From Bacillus sp. FJAT-29814 (GTDB lineage Bacteria > Bacillota > Bacilli > Bacillales > Cytobacillaceae): 64,000 bases of DNA. The translations under genes were made by a program, and so were the position numbers. Under the pieces are notes generated by a model that did no database searches, was not told the DNA's origin, and saw only the letters and a program-made list of their open reading frames with translations. The stretch is from assembly GCF_001510715.1 (NCBI RefSeq), contig NZ_LMTJ01000005.1:672138-736137 (forward strand), read 5' to 3'. Of this stretch, positions 52,994 through 61,657 are shown piece by piece (the first letter of the stretch is position 1; each line of letters starts with the position of its first letter).

Positions 52994-53281
52994 GTGCTTT
53001 GTGAATGGTGCAATAGTTTAAATGTCACGCGGACGAGTAGTTCAGTTTATTGGGAATTGCCAGATGGCACTAGGGCGATTGAAATATTACAAACGCCAAC
53101 ACTTTCCTGTCCAGACTGTTCAATGATTTATCAAAGTGAACCAATCATTAAAGAAATCGAGGATCAATTGTTTTTGATAGATTGCAGCCAGATAGGGAAA
53201 ACAATCACCTATATGGAATTAATGAAAAGACCTAGGCTTTTGAAGCGAAATTACTTTGATTTCTCCTCATTGGATGATTAA
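52994..53281 (+). CDS. yokU: YokU-family zinc-ribbon protein
   Basis: A 95-residue protein with CEWC (residues 3-6) and CPDC (near 38-41), a zinc-ribbon pair, followed by an acidic domain (IIKEIEDQLFLIDCSQIGKT). It belongs to the YokU family found beside kamA in bacilli. Function is unknown; regulation or kamA maturation are possibilities. GTG 52994 has AGGAGTGA about 11 bases upstream, overlapping the kamA stop. Confidence 0.85.
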   Translation: MLCEWCNSLNVTRTSSSVYWELPDGTRAIEILQTPTLSCPDCSMIYQSEPIIKEIEDQLFLIDCSQIGKTITYMELMKRPRLLKRNYFDFSSLDD

Positions 53282-53286
53282 AACGT

Positions 53287-53326
53287 AAGGGGAATAGCTA
53301 GTTTAAAGGCTATTCCCCTTAGTTTT
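53287..53326. terminator. Bidirectional terminator between yokU and the multicopper oxidase
   Basis: AAGGGGAATAGC (53287-53298) and GCTATTCCCCTT (53309-53320) form a perfect 12-bp stem. Confidence 0.9.
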
Positions 53327-53330
53327 TATT

Positions 53331-56300
53331 TTAGTTTGTAGAAACAGAAATTGTGTCAGATGGGCTTGATTTTTCTGTGATCGTCGGGTATCCATTTGTT
53401 GGGGCAGCATAGGTTTGTGTATACCCTACCGTATTGATGGCAGTGACCCTATAGTAGTATGTTCTTTTTTTACTTACCGTTGTATCCAAGAATACTTTCG
53501 TATCTACTGCAGCCGTTCCAATTGTGGTCCATGGACCAGTTGGCGAGGAGCTCCTTTCAATAAGGAATCCAGTTTCATTAATTGACTGGTCACGCCAAGT
53601 TAAGTTGACTCCGGTCTTGCCGTAGGTCCCAGCCAGATTGATTGGTGCTTTTGGTACTACCGCAACGCCCATCGGACGCATCATGATATTTTCCTCATGT
53701 CCTAAAAGATGACAATGCCACACATATTCCCACCCGAAATTCACCATTTGGTTTGTGACTCGTGCAGGCTGATTGGTTGGGTCAACGTTCATAAAGCCCA
53801 TAGTTGAACCGAGCGGCATGGTCGGATCGAGCGGACGGACGCTGTTCGGAAGTTCAAACGGGACATTTGGGATAATTGGCCTTACAGCAATAATCACATC
53901 TTCCAATGGATTCATTCGGATTGTGTCTTTCCAGCCGAACTCGTTTGGATCAGGGGCCTTAATCATTCCATCCCAACCCACTCGGTTAATGAGTTGAACA
54001 TCAAACATATGCCAGTGGATTGCGTGGGTATCAACCCCGTTATGGGTAATTTTCCAAATTTGTGTTCCATCCTTCAGTGTGCCTAATGGTGCTGCTGAAT
54101 CAGTGTTTTTAAATAGCTCCGTCGGCGGGTCGATATCGGTGTAAGGAATGGAGGTTTGAATGTTCGCACTTGTGTGCGGCACTTCAACTCCCATCATTGC
54201 GTTCATCCTGCCGTAATTGACATCAAAGTCTTCTATGATTGATTTTGGCTGCAAGTCCATCGTTAATCCAATAGCCTCAGCTGTTGCCCCAGATCCGCCG
54301 CCGCCAGAAATCTTCACTGTTGGTGCCGACCCATAGCCATCGCCACCGTTAACCAAGGTAATACTTGCAATTGCCCCAGGAGCAAGTTCGGCTGTGGCTG
54401 CAGCAGCAGTTCCGCTGCCGCCAGAAATCGTGACAGTTGGCGGGGAAGTATAGCCATCGCCGCCGCTTGTTAGATTAATAGAGCCAATCGCGGTTGGTTT
54501 CAAGACTGCTGCCGCAGTTGCCCCGCTGCCGCCGCCTCCGGAAAATGAAACTGTAGGCAAAGAGGTATACCCGGTCCCAGGATTGGTGATGGTAATAGCC
54601 GTGACACGATTCCCTTTTACTGTCGCGGTTGCAGTGGCCCCTGACCCGCCTCCTCCTGTAATAGTAACGGTAGGCGCGGAGGAATACTTAGAGCCTCCAT
54701 TCGTGACAGTTATGCTTGCCAGCGAAGTTGCCGTCAAACTGGCTTGGGCCTTTGCCCCGGTTCCGCCGCCGCCAGTTAATGTAACAGTAGGTACAGACGT
54801 ATAACCGGAACCTCCACTCGTTAACGTAAAACCACCTACCGCCCTTGGCGCAAGGGCTGCCTTGGCGGTTGCCCCGGTTCCTCCGCCGCCGGTGATTTCT
54901 ACGGTTGGTTCAGTGGTAAAGCCTGAACCTCCGTTAGTCAGCTTAATGTTCGTCAGCGGACCATTAAAGAAGGTCATTGATGTATCGAAAATCCGGGCAT
55001 AGCCATCAGCCGGGTAATTGGTGCCAAAAGCGTTATTGTAACTAGCCTGCGGTACAATTGGTTTTTTATTATATTTCGCATATGCGGCAGGCAGCTGTTT
55101 TTGAAGTGCCGCTAAGTCAACAGACGGACCGGTGCCTTTTGCTGAATTTACTTGGAACTGTATTATTGTTCTAGTATTTGGCCCATAACCCGGAAGAGTG
55201 GAAGGAGAGCCGCCGGTATCTGTCTGGTCGGGATCGCCGGTATAGTAATCATAACGGGTGTCAAAAGCCGGGACGGGTGCAGGTGAATCGTTGTATAGGA
55301 TTAACTTCGCTCCATCCGGTATTTTTGAAAAATCCACAATGACATCGGCACGTTCTGCAGGACCAAGGAACAGAGTTTTGTTGGTGACATTTAAGACGGT
55401 CATGCTTCTGCGATCATAGTCGTACCCAACCGGAGTATTTCGCAAAACAGCTGGATTTGGCAGAAAACCGCTTTCTGTTCCAATTTGAATCATACTAGGG
55501 CCGGCGGCAGCTGGGTCAGGAACTCCTCCGTCCCTTCCGTCTGTTGGGTAAGTGCTTGGAAGTCCGGATTTTGGAACGGCAGGTACCATCTTCACTTCTC
55601 CTGCATCCGGGTCTCTTAATGTGCCGTCCAGATTCCACATCGTACCATCAGATTTGGCATAATACAGCTGTAAATTCAAAAATCTATCATTACTCGCGTT
55701 TAATATTCTAAAACGATAGTCTTTTTGCCCCACCTCTAGATAAGGGTATGCAGTTCCGTTTACTATTGGTGTATCCATGAAAGACTCGGGTACTACTGAT
55801 AGATTTGGTACACCGGGAATCATTGGCGGTTCCCACGGAGCATTTACAGGATCATAATACGGATTTTTTACAGGCCCGTTTTGAATACCCGTAAATGGCG
55901 GCCAGAACCATGGTCCATAATCCCAGCGGCCCATTGCATTTGCGCCTTCAATATCATAAGGATTCTGGTTTGGCATGTATACATGCGGGAACCATAGGTT
56001 GCCTTTTCCGCCCCATTTGGCTTTATCCCATGTTGGGTCGGTTGCGGCAAGCTGATGATCATTTGGGACAAACGATTTATCTTGAATCATCAGCGGAATT
56101 TCATCACTCGGGATTACTCCGGCATCAATTAGTGCCTGCTCTGCATCATCTCTTAATAGGTAGCCCGCCGCTTCACCTGCATAAACATTTAATCTTGTAA
56201 TTCCATAGGAATGATCATGGTAAAACATTAATCTGGATGCCTGCTCATTGGAATAATAGAAAGTCTGTGAACCATCCCCAGGATCCGGCATGTCGGGTAC

Positions 56301-57647
56301 ATTTTTCACACTTACCCCTTTCGGATAGGGGGTTTTCTCACCAGCTGGAGTTATCCACTGGTGCTGGGTACCGTCGCTGATCCATGGTGTATTTCCTCCG
56401 TGCAAATGCAGAGTGGCCCGGTTTTGGGTATAGTTCACTTGGTTGCCTGCGGGAACATTTTTCCCCAACGGACCCTCTCCAGCGCCCATGACAGTGGTAT
56501 CAACCGGCAAAAATAGATCTCCCTTGCTGCCTGTTGGTAGTTTATTGGTAAATTTGATTCGTACAGGTCGGCCTTTCTGAGCAATAATCACGGGCCCCAA
56601 GAAGCTAAACTTACTAACGGTTGAATCATTAGTATTTGTCTGCCGGTAACCTCTTAACGTAGTTTTGGGTAAGTCTGAATGAAGCTGCTCAGTATATTCT
56701 CCCAGTTCAATCTCATAGTAATCATTGCCGGGGAATGTTTTTGAATCCGGAATAGCCACTGGCATATACTGTCCTAAGTTATTGGCGTTATCTGTCCCTA
56801 AAAGTGGCAATGAATCGACGAATTTTCGAATTCCGCCTGTAACTGTGTAGCCGCTTCCGCCACTCGTAACAGTAATTTTAGTGATAACACCATTTGCCAC
56901 TTCTGCAGTGGCCTCTGCCCCTGAACCATTGCCGCCGGTTATGAACACAGTTGGAGGACTTGTATAACCGGAGCCTTCATTTGTTATCGTAATTTGTGTG
57001 ATAGAACTGTTTCCACTGTCGGGATCCTTGGTAACCGTTGCGGTTGCTTCTGCCCCTGTTCCACTGCCCCCTTCAAACGTTACAACCGGGCCAACGGAAT
57101 ATCCGTTTCCACCATTTGTTACTATAATCTTGGTTACTACACCGTCCGTAATTTCAGCCTCTGCCTTGGCACCTGATCCATATCTGCCCCAAATGGAAAC
57201 AGTAGGCGGTTCTGTATATCCTGAACCACCGCTGATGACCGGAATTTCGGTAACGGCACCTGTACCGGTGTCAGGATCTATCGTGACTTTCGCGTCAGCT
57301 CGAGCCCCAGTACCGCCGCCCCCCTCTAAGGTTACAATAGGGCTGCCAGCAGGAAGCGGGCTATTCGCATAGTTGGGTATAGTTCCGAAGTAGTCCGGTG
57401 TTATTCCCGGTGTAAGTTCGCCTGTTAAACTTTGTTGGTTTAGTCCAACTTTAGACAATTTCTTGTCCAGCCGTTGAGCGGCTGCCTTACGATCAGCATT
57501 TGTAATTTGCTTCTTTTTTTGGTCTTGTGTCTGAGTTGATGGCTTTTTCTCTACACTGGCATTGGCATTCATGGTTTGACCACTAGCTTGAAGAATCAGT
57601 AGAAAGGATAGTAATACAGCGACAGAAACCTTTGTCCATTTTTTCAT
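53331..57647 (-). CDS. Giant secreted CotA-like multicopper oxidase with beta-repeat blocks
   Basis: A 1438-residue oxidase with a signal peptide (MKKWTKVSVAVLLSFLLILQ; cleavage near residue 30). The copper sites are complete: HLHGG (His414, His416), YHDHS (His477, His479), THAIHWHMFDV (His1208, His1211, His1213) and WHCHLLGHEENIMM (His1311, Cys1312, His1313, His1317, Met1322 probable T1 axial). Extra parts are Gly-rich repeats at about 95-275, six more at about 896-1123 between the second and third cupredoxin regions, and a C-terminal Fn3 domain (about 1330-1425). CotA is about 510 residues, so nearly two thirds is accessory. Substrate unknown: Mn(II), phenolics or bilirubin are candidates. 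GGAGG precedes ATG 57647. Confidence 0.92.
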   Translation of the reverse strand: MKKWTKVSVAVLLSFLLILQASGQTMNANASVEKKPSTQTQDQKKKQITNADRKAAAQRLDKKLSKVGLNQQSLTGELTPGITPDYFGTIPNYANSPLPAGSPIVTLEGGGGTGARADAKVTIDPDTGTGAVTEIPVISGGSGYTEPPTVSIWGRYGSGAKAEAEITDGVVTKIIVTNGGNGYSVGPVVTFEGGSGTGAEATATVTKDPDSGNSSITQITITNEGSGYTSPPTVFITGGNGSGAEATAEVANGVITKITVTSGGSGYTVTGGIRKFVDSLPLLGTDNANNLGQYMPVAIPDSKTFPGNDYYEIELGEYTEQLHSDLPKTTLRGYRQTNTNDSTVSKFSFLGPVIIAQKGRPVRIKFTNKLPTGSKGDLFLPVDTTVMGAGEGPLGKNVPAGNQVNYTQNRATLHLHGGNTPWISDGTQHQWITPAGEKTPYPKGVSVKNVPDMPDPGDGSQTFYYSNEQASRLMFYHDHSYGITRLNVYAGEAAGYLLRDDAEQALIDAGVIPSDEIPLMIQDKSFVPNDHQLAATDPTWDKAKWGGKGNLWFPHVYMPNQNPYDIEGANAMGRWDYGPWFWPPFTGIQNGPVKNPYYDPVNAPWEPPMIPGVPNLSVVPESFMDTPIVNGTAYPYLEVGQKDYRFRILNASNDRFLNLQLYYAKSDGTMWNLDGTLRDPDAGEVKMVPAVPKSGLPSTYPTDGRDGGVPDPAAAGPSMIQIGTESGFLPNPAVLRNTPVGYDYDRRSMTVLNVTNKTLFLGPAERADVIVDFSKIPDGAKLILYNDSPAPVPAFDTRYDYYTGDPDQTDTGGSPSTLPGYGPNTRTIIQFQVNSAKGTGPSVDLAALQKQLPAAYAKYNKKPIVPQASYNNAFGTNYPADGYARIFDTSMTFFNGPLTNIKLTNGGSGFTTEPTVEITGGGGTGATAKAALAPRAVGGFTLTSGGSGYTSVPTVTLTGGGGTGAKAQASLTATSLASITVTNGGSKYSSAPTVTITGGGGSGATATATVKGNRVTAITITNPGTGYTSLPTVSFSGGGGSGATAAAVLKPTAIGSINLTSGGDGYTSPPTVTISGGSGTAAAATAELAPGAIASITLVNGGDGYGSAPTVKISGGGGSGATAEAIGLTMDLQPKSIIEDFDVNYGRMNAMMGVEVPHTSANIQTSIPYTDIDPPTELFKNTDSAAPLGTLKDGTQIWKITHNGVDTHAIHWHMFDVQLINRVGWDGMIKAPDPNEFGWKDTIRMNPLEDVIIAVRPIIPNVPFELPNSVRPLDPTMPLGSTMGFMNVDPTNQPARVTNQMVNFGWEYVWHCHLLGHEENIMMRPMGVAVVPKAPINLAGTYGKTGVNLTWRDQSINETGFLIERSSSPTGPWTTIGTAAVDTKVFLDTTVSKKRTYYYRVTAINTVGYTQTYAAPTNGYPTITEKSSPSDTISVSTN
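54275..54965 (-). repeat. Six tandem Gly-rich repeats within the multicopper oxidase
   Basis: Six units of about 37 residues with consensus I-x-x-TNGGSGYTSxPTV, then TITGGGGSGATAxA. They encode residues about 896-1123 and interrupt the oxidase before its third cupredoxin domain. At the DNA level they are similar but not identical, so they diverged after duplication. Confidence 0.9.
56830..57345 (-). repeat. N-terminal block of Gly-rich repeats within the multicopper oxidase
   Basis: Four to five units of the same family (GGSGYTEPPTVSIWG, GGNGYSVGPVVTFEG, GSGYTSPPTVFITGG, GGSGYTVTGG). They alternate with Asp-rich spacers (DPDTGTGAVTEI; DPDSGNSSITQI) that are absent from the internal block and could bind Ca2+. 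Confidence 0.85.
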
Positions 57648-58014
57648 ATAATAGGCCTCCTATTTTTACAAATTGTATTAATGATCCCCCCTTTAGTCTT
57701 TTGTGTTAATTATCTTTGCAATATAATAGTACCTCAATAACGAACAATAAAATATAAAATATTTTCGATAAAGAACATCTAATTTCGACTCCATTCTGCC
57801 TAAAATCTCGTGATTTTGTAGAAAATCGATGCATCGAAAAACTATATAAGGAAAGTGTTAATAGTGTAAACGAGTATTAAAAGGTGATATAAACGAAGCT
57901 AAAAACAGCGTATCAATGGTGTTAAGGGATGGTTCCATGATACTAGACGTATAGTTTCGTATCGATTATAGTAATAGCATTACATTAATCAATCAATGAA
58001 AAGGGCGAATAGGC
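57648..58014. other. Divergent intergenic region, multicopper oxidase / yozE
   Basis: A 367-base AT-rich spacer. On its left edge is the GGAGG ribosome site of the oxidase gene, and on the right AAAGGGCG before yozE. TTGTTC-N16-TATATT on the minus strand is a weak promoter candidate for the oxidase. No ORF, clear operator or structured RNA was seen. Confidence 0.6.
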
Positions 58015-58236
58015 ATGAATAAATCCTTCTATCATTTTTTAATGAAATATCGACATCCATCACCAAAAGATACAATTAGTCAATTTGCCAATGATGCATA
58101 TTTAGACCATGACTTTCCTAAACAATCAAAAGATTACTACGAGCTGACGGCCTATCTTGAATTAAACGGCCATTATCTGGAATCTATGTCTATTTTCGAT
58201 GAAGCTTGGCAGCTGTATATGATAGCGGAGAAATAA
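58015..58236 (+). CDS. yozE: YozE SAM-like family protein
   Basis: A 73-residue protein beginning MNKSFYHFLMKYRHPSPKD, then FANDAYLDHDFPKQSKDYYE, typical of the YozE family (a small all-helical SAM-like fold, function unknown). ATG 58015 follows AAAGGGCG. A terminator follows. In B. subtilis it also lies between yokU and yodN; here the oxidase gene has been placed between them. Confidence 0.92.
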   Translation: MNKSFYHFLMKYRHPSPKDTISQFANDAYLDHDFPKQSKDYYELTAYLELNGHYLESMSIFDEAWQLYMIAEK

Positions 58237-58249
58237 TCATAAAAAACTC

Positions 58250-58281
58250 CTGAATCGTCTCTAATTCTGAGGCGATTTTTT
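58250..58281 (+). terminator. Terminator after yozE
   Basis: GAATCGTCTC and GAGGCGATTTTTT pair around TAATTCT, with a T run. Confidence 0.8.
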
Positions 58282-58370
58282 CATTTTCAAAATGCCATGC
58301 GCTTTTAAAAAACCTCTCGCATATACTATTGTAATCATTATTCACGACAAGCTTTTAAGGAGGGGAGGAA

Positions 58371-59066
58371 ATGGCGAAGCGGAAAAATCCAAAGTATAAA
58401 ATTGGTGACACGGTGGTAATCACCATCTACGGGACGGTTGGCCGCGTCACGGATGTAAAATGGCTCGATGGGGATTATGTATATGAAGTAAATAAGAGTC
58501 AGGGGTTATTTGTTGAATCAGCGTTGCAATTAATGTCCGAGTATGACGGTAAGATTATGGAGCAGGAGCATATCGATATTGAATACAAGTTTTTTATTGG
58601 GGATTTAGTGCAGGTTAGTGGCTATGGGGCCGACCTGTTTAAAGTCATCGGGTTCCGGACAGAAATCTGGCGATACAAGGAAGATGCCTGGGAAGATGTC
58701 ATTTACGAGCTGTCCCGTGTAAGCGATGGCGAATGGCTGGAAGTGGGCGAAGAAGAGCTGACACTGGTTGCTGATGCAGAAAGTGCGGATACATTTATTC
58801 AAAAGCTTGGTCTCCTATACTTAGTGAATAGGCAGGATAAAACCGGGAAAAAACCCAATATCCAACATCAGGGCAGAAAGGCGGAATTCGAGGAAATCTC
58901 CCTCAAAAAAGAGAAGAAAGAGCTGATTGATCATCTTTTAGATATCTTCAATGATTATCGGATCCTTTATGAATTATTTCATGACCAAGAGTATTACCAG
59001 GTTATGCGAGTCATTTTGAAGAAATTGGAGAATCTCGTAAGCGACGATGGAAAAAGTCATGTATAG
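58371..59066 (+). CDS. yodN: YodN-like protein
   Basis: A 231-residue protein with two SH3-like/KOW-like small barrels: KYKIGDTVVITIYGTVGRVT (residues 8-27), and KFFIGDLVQVSGYGADLFKVIG (about residues 68-89). A C-terminal helical region follows. It fits the Bacillus YodN family by position and sequence, function unknown. AGGAGGGG precedes ATG 58371. Confidence 0.8.
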   Translation: MAKRKNPKYKIGDTVVITIYGTVGRVTDVKWLDGDYVYEVNKSQGLFVESALQLMSEYDGKIMEQEHIDIEYKFFIGDLVQVSGYGADLFKVIGFRTEIWRYKEDAWEDVIYELSRVSDGEWLEVGEEELTLVADAESADTFIQKLGLLYLVNRQDKTGKKPNIQHQGRKAEFEEISLKKEKKELIDHLLDIFNDYRILYELFHDQEYYQVMRVILKKLENLVSDDGKSHV

Positions 59067-59072
59067 TTGTTT

Positions 59073-59234
59073 TCAAGTTACGACGAACAATAAATAGGCG
59101 ATAAACGGTATAGCCGTCCATTTTATCAGGAAAAACAAGCTATCGGTAATAGTTTCGAAGAGTTGGAGCGTGATTCCATCCTCTCGATTAACATCTTCAA
59201 CCCAAGCTTCCAGTTTAAGTTTTAAATTTTCCAT
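59073..59234 (-). CDS. Small single-TM membrane protein (53 residues)
   Basis: A minus-strand frame with ATG 59234 and GGAGG 9 bases upstream. It reads MENLKLKLEAWVEDVNRED, then a hydrophobic helix (FFLIKWTAIPFIAYLLFVV) and a stop 7 bases beyond the convergent yodN stop. The amphipathic start, TM end and good ribosome site suggest a real gene. I cannot name the family. Confidence 0.65.
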   Translation of the reverse strand: MENLKLKLEAWVEDVNREDGITLQLFETITDSLFFLIKWTAIPFIAYLLFVVT

Positions 59235-59394
59235 AAATATAACCTCCGTATCAATTCTTTACCACATCATATGCTTGTCCACTTTATAAATATGACCAAT
59301 ATTATATTTTGGGGTGTTAAGCCTAATGCATTTAAAAGAAACTAGCATGAAAAAGCTATCGTGGTCATACATTCTGTACAAAGGGGGCGATTAC

Positions 59395-59568
59395 TTGAGA
59401 GAAATTGAGGTATTTATCGATACAGAAGAAATTGCTGAATTTTTCTTTCATGAGCTTGTAAAAAGGGGATACGTTCCTAGTGAGGAAGAATTGGAAGAGC
59501 TTGCGGATATTACGTTTGAATATTTAATCGAAAAAAGTATTATCGATGAAGAAGTTGATGATGAATAA
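59395..59568 (+). CDS. yozD: YozD-family acidic protein
   Basis: A 57-residue acidic protein: REIEVFIDTEEIAEFFFHEL, ending in EEVDDE. It matches the YozD family found between yodN and yodM/yodL in B. subtilis. AAGGGGG 5-12 bases upstream sets a TTG start at 59395; the longer reading from 59314 lacks a ribosome site. Function is unknown. Confidence 0.88.
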   Translation: MREIEVFIDTEEIAEFFFHELVKRGYVPSEEELEELADITFEYLIEKSIIDEEVDDE

Positions 59569-59605
59569 TAGGGGGGCTTTTATCCCCGTGAATAGATGAA
59601 GCTAA

Positions 59606-59640
59606 AAAGACGAGCCGCTGGTGCTCGCTTTTTTATTTTG
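59606..59640 (+). terminator. Terminator after yozD
   Basis: CGAGC (59611-59615) and GCTCG (59623-59627) form a short GC stem followed by TTTTTTATTTT. Confidence 0.75.
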
Positions 59641-59734
59641 CATTTTTTTTTAATGGGAAAATATCTTTTTTTGAACGAAACCTATTTTACCTTTTCGCGT
59701 ATATATGGGTACGAAGGTGGAGGTGGATTGTTGG

Positions 59735-59911
59735 ATGTTTAAAAAAATCCTGAAAGCAATTATCGGAAGTAAGCACAAGTCTTATAAATATGGTTCCTCA
59801 AGCAATGCCTGGAAAAAGATGAAGCACCATAAGCACAGCCATTTGGGGCATCATCACTACAAAAAGAAACATAAAAGCGGAAGCTTTATCTCCAGTTTCT
59901 TCAGCAGTTAG
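59735..59911 (+). CDS. Small His/Lys-rich basic protein
   Basis: A 58-residue, strongly basic protein: MFKKILKAIIGSKHKSYKYG, a core of Lys/His (KKMKHHKHSHLGHHHYKKKH), and a Ser/Phe tail (GSFISSFFSS). GGTGGAGGTGG lies upstream of ATG 59735. The stop is 12 bases before the kinase gene, whose own ribosome site is weak, so the two are probably coupled. His clusters suggest metal or phosphate binding; it could be a substrate of the kinase. This is inference, and the family is not recognised. Confidence 0.65.
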   Translation: MFKKILKAIIGSKHKSYKYGSSSNAWKKMKHHKHSHLGHHHYKKKHKSGSFISSFFSS

Positions 59912-59923
59912 CTTATAAAATCG

Positions 59924-60742
59924 ATGATTAAAAGATTAATAATTGGGATATCAACCTTTTTTGAAAGGCCATTTTCTGTTGATGAGCTAGTTGCGGGGCG
60001 CTATAAAGTAATGGAACATCTGGGGGCGGGCGGCTACGGACACAGCTATTTGGTGCTGGATCTGGAAACAAATAAGGAGAAGGTTTTAAAAGCCCTTCGT
60101 CTCCATAAACGAAAAACAAAAGCCGGGATAAAAGGGTTTGAGCTTGAAAAACACCTGCTCCTTTCAATGGATCATCCTGGGTTTCCAAGGTACTTTGAGG
60201 ATGGCATTTATAAAAATATCCCGTTTTTTACCATGGAATATATTCAAGGCAAGAATTTTGAGCAGCTCATTTTTGCTGAGGGCTGGAAAATTACCGAAGT
60301 TAAGGCATTTACGATTGCCTATAAATTAATGGAGCAAATTGAATATTTACATGCCCGCAATATCATCCACCGTGATATTCGAATTCCCAATGTCCTTATG
60401 GAAGGTTCCGCTATTAGGCTGATTGATCTAGGACTGGCCCGGCCGCTGCATTATAAAGAGCGGGGTGCAAAGTGCAGCGAAATACGTAAAGAAATCAACT
60501 ATCAGGCAGATTTTTATGGTCTAGGGCATTTTCTGCTGTTTTTGCTATATTCCAATCATTCCTTTCCGGACAAAATGCAGGAAAAAAGCTGGGAAGAGGA
60601 ATTGAACATCTCGAATCAAGCAAAGCTCATCCTTAGACGGCTTTTGCAAATAGAACCTGCTTATGATAGTAGCCAGCAAGTGAAAACAGACATACAAAAA
60701 ATAATTCAATTTTTAGGGGGAGAAGCAAATGTCGTTCTTTAA
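59924..60742 (+). CDS. Atypical Ser/Thr protein kinase
   Basis: A 272-residue eukaryotic-like kinase domain without a TM or PASTA domain. It has a P-loop HLGAGGYGHSYLV (33-45), VLKAL Lys56, the catalytic loop IIHRDIRIPNVLM with Asp151 and Asn156 but Arg153 in place of the usual Lys, and IDLGLARP (DLG for DFG, Asp168). Essential residues are present, so it is probably active. It is cytosolic, with a short hydrophobic N-terminus (MIKRLIIGISTFF). It overlaps spo0M by 14 bases, suggesting that Spo0M or the upstream His/Lys-rich peptide is its target. Confidence 0.85.
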   Translation: MIKRLIIGISTFFERPFSVDELVAGRYKVMEHLGAGGYGHSYLVLDLETNKEKVLKALRLHKRKTKAGIKGFELEKHLLLSMDHPGFPRYFEDGIYKNIPFFTMEYIQGKNFEQLIFAEGWKITEVKAFTIAYKLMEQIEYLHARNIIHRDIRIPNVLMEGSAIRLIDLGLARPLHYKERGAKCSEIRKEINYQADFYGLGHFLLFLLYSNHSFPDKMQEKSWEEELNISNQAKLILRRLLQIEPAYDSSQQVKTDIQKIIQFLGGEANVVL

Positions 60743-61499
60743 CAAAGTATTTGCCAGTGTCGGAATTGGGTCTGCAACAGTGGACACGAAGCTGGAAAAA
60801 GATACGTATATGCCCGGAGAGATTGTAACAGGTGTAGTCGAAATTAAGGGTGGAAAAATCGATCAGCAGATAGATGAAATTTACCTTGCTTTAAACACAA
60901 ACTATATTAGAGAATCAGATGACCGTAAATATACAGTAACCGCAACAATTGAGAAATACCGAATCACATCGGCTTTTATGGTTCGAGTAAATGAGGGGAA
61001 GGAAATTCCATTTACATTCCAGCTTCCTTATGACACGCCACTGTCAATTGGCCGCTCCAAAGTTTGGGTAACCACTGGGCTAGATATTAAAGGCGGGGTT
61101 GATCCAAGCGATAAAGATTACTTAAAGGTTGTTCCGAATCCATTAATGACTGCTGTATTTAATGCTGTTGAAAACTTGGGGTTTAGGATTCGTGAAGCAG
61201 ATTGTGAAGAAGCGCCACGGAGATTGCGCAGCCGTCTTCCATTTGTCCAAGAATTTGAATTTGTTCCAACTTCAGGACCATTCCGCGGCCGCTTGGATGA
61301 GCTTGAAATAGTGTTCTTCCCTTCAGGAAATGGCGGACTTAATATTATGTTCCAAGTTGACCGTAAGGCACGCGGTTTGGCTGGGCTATTCTCGGAGGCG
61401 CTAGGGAAGGATGAAACGAATGTAAGATTATCGGTTTCCAACTCTGATATCCCTTATATACAGCAGAAGATTCAAAATGTTATTGGAAGATATTCCTAA
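60729..61499 (+). CDS. spo0M: Sporulation-control protein Spo0M
   Basis: A 256-residue arrestin-fold protein (SpoOM family) with the N-terminal FNKVFASVGIGSATVDTKLE motif, YMPGEIVTGVVEIKGG and a predicted beta-sandwich to the end (VNEGKEIPFTFQLPYDTPLS). In B. subtilis it influences Spo0A-dependent sporulation and cell division. AGGGGGAG precedes ATG 60729. The overlap with the kinase gene shows co-translation. A terminator follows. Confidence 0.95.
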   Translation: MSFFNKVFASVGIGSATVDTKLEKDTYMPGEIVTGVVEIKGGKIDQQIDEIYLALNTNYIRESDDRKYTVTATIEKYRITSAFMVRVNEGKEIPFTFQLPYDTPLSIGRSKVWVTTGLDIKGGVDPSDKDYLKVVPNPLMTAVFNAVENLGFRIREADCEEAPRRLRSRLPFVQEFEFVPTSGPFRGRLDELEIVFFPSGNGGLNIMFQVDRKARGLAGLFSEALGKDETNVRLSVSNSDIPYIQQKIQNVIGRYS

Positions 61500-61511
61500 T
61501 TCATTCATGGA

Positions 61512-61546
61512 AACAATGGGGCTAACTGAGCTCCATTGTTTTTTTA
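61512..61546 (+). terminator. Terminator after spo0M
   Basis: AACAATGG-type stem with CCATTGTT, followed by T6. Confidence 0.88.
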
Positions 61547-61657
61547 GGCGAAATTTTTAAAAATCGACAAAAATAGTGAAAATTCTATGAAGGAATCGAC
61601 ATGGTCCATCTTTAATTATTAGAATAAATATACAATTCTTATAATTGGAGGGATACC

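Noticed and set aside
54275..54965. Periodic DNA that could be taken for a CRISPR array
   Set aside because: The repeats are in-frame, degenerate at third codon positions, about 111 bases long and encode protein repeats. There are no unique spacers and no cas genes.
56998..57372. 124-codon plus-strand ORF opposite the multicopper oxidase repeats
   Set aside because: It is Pro/Val-rich because Gly/Thr repeat codons are read in reverse; there is no start context.
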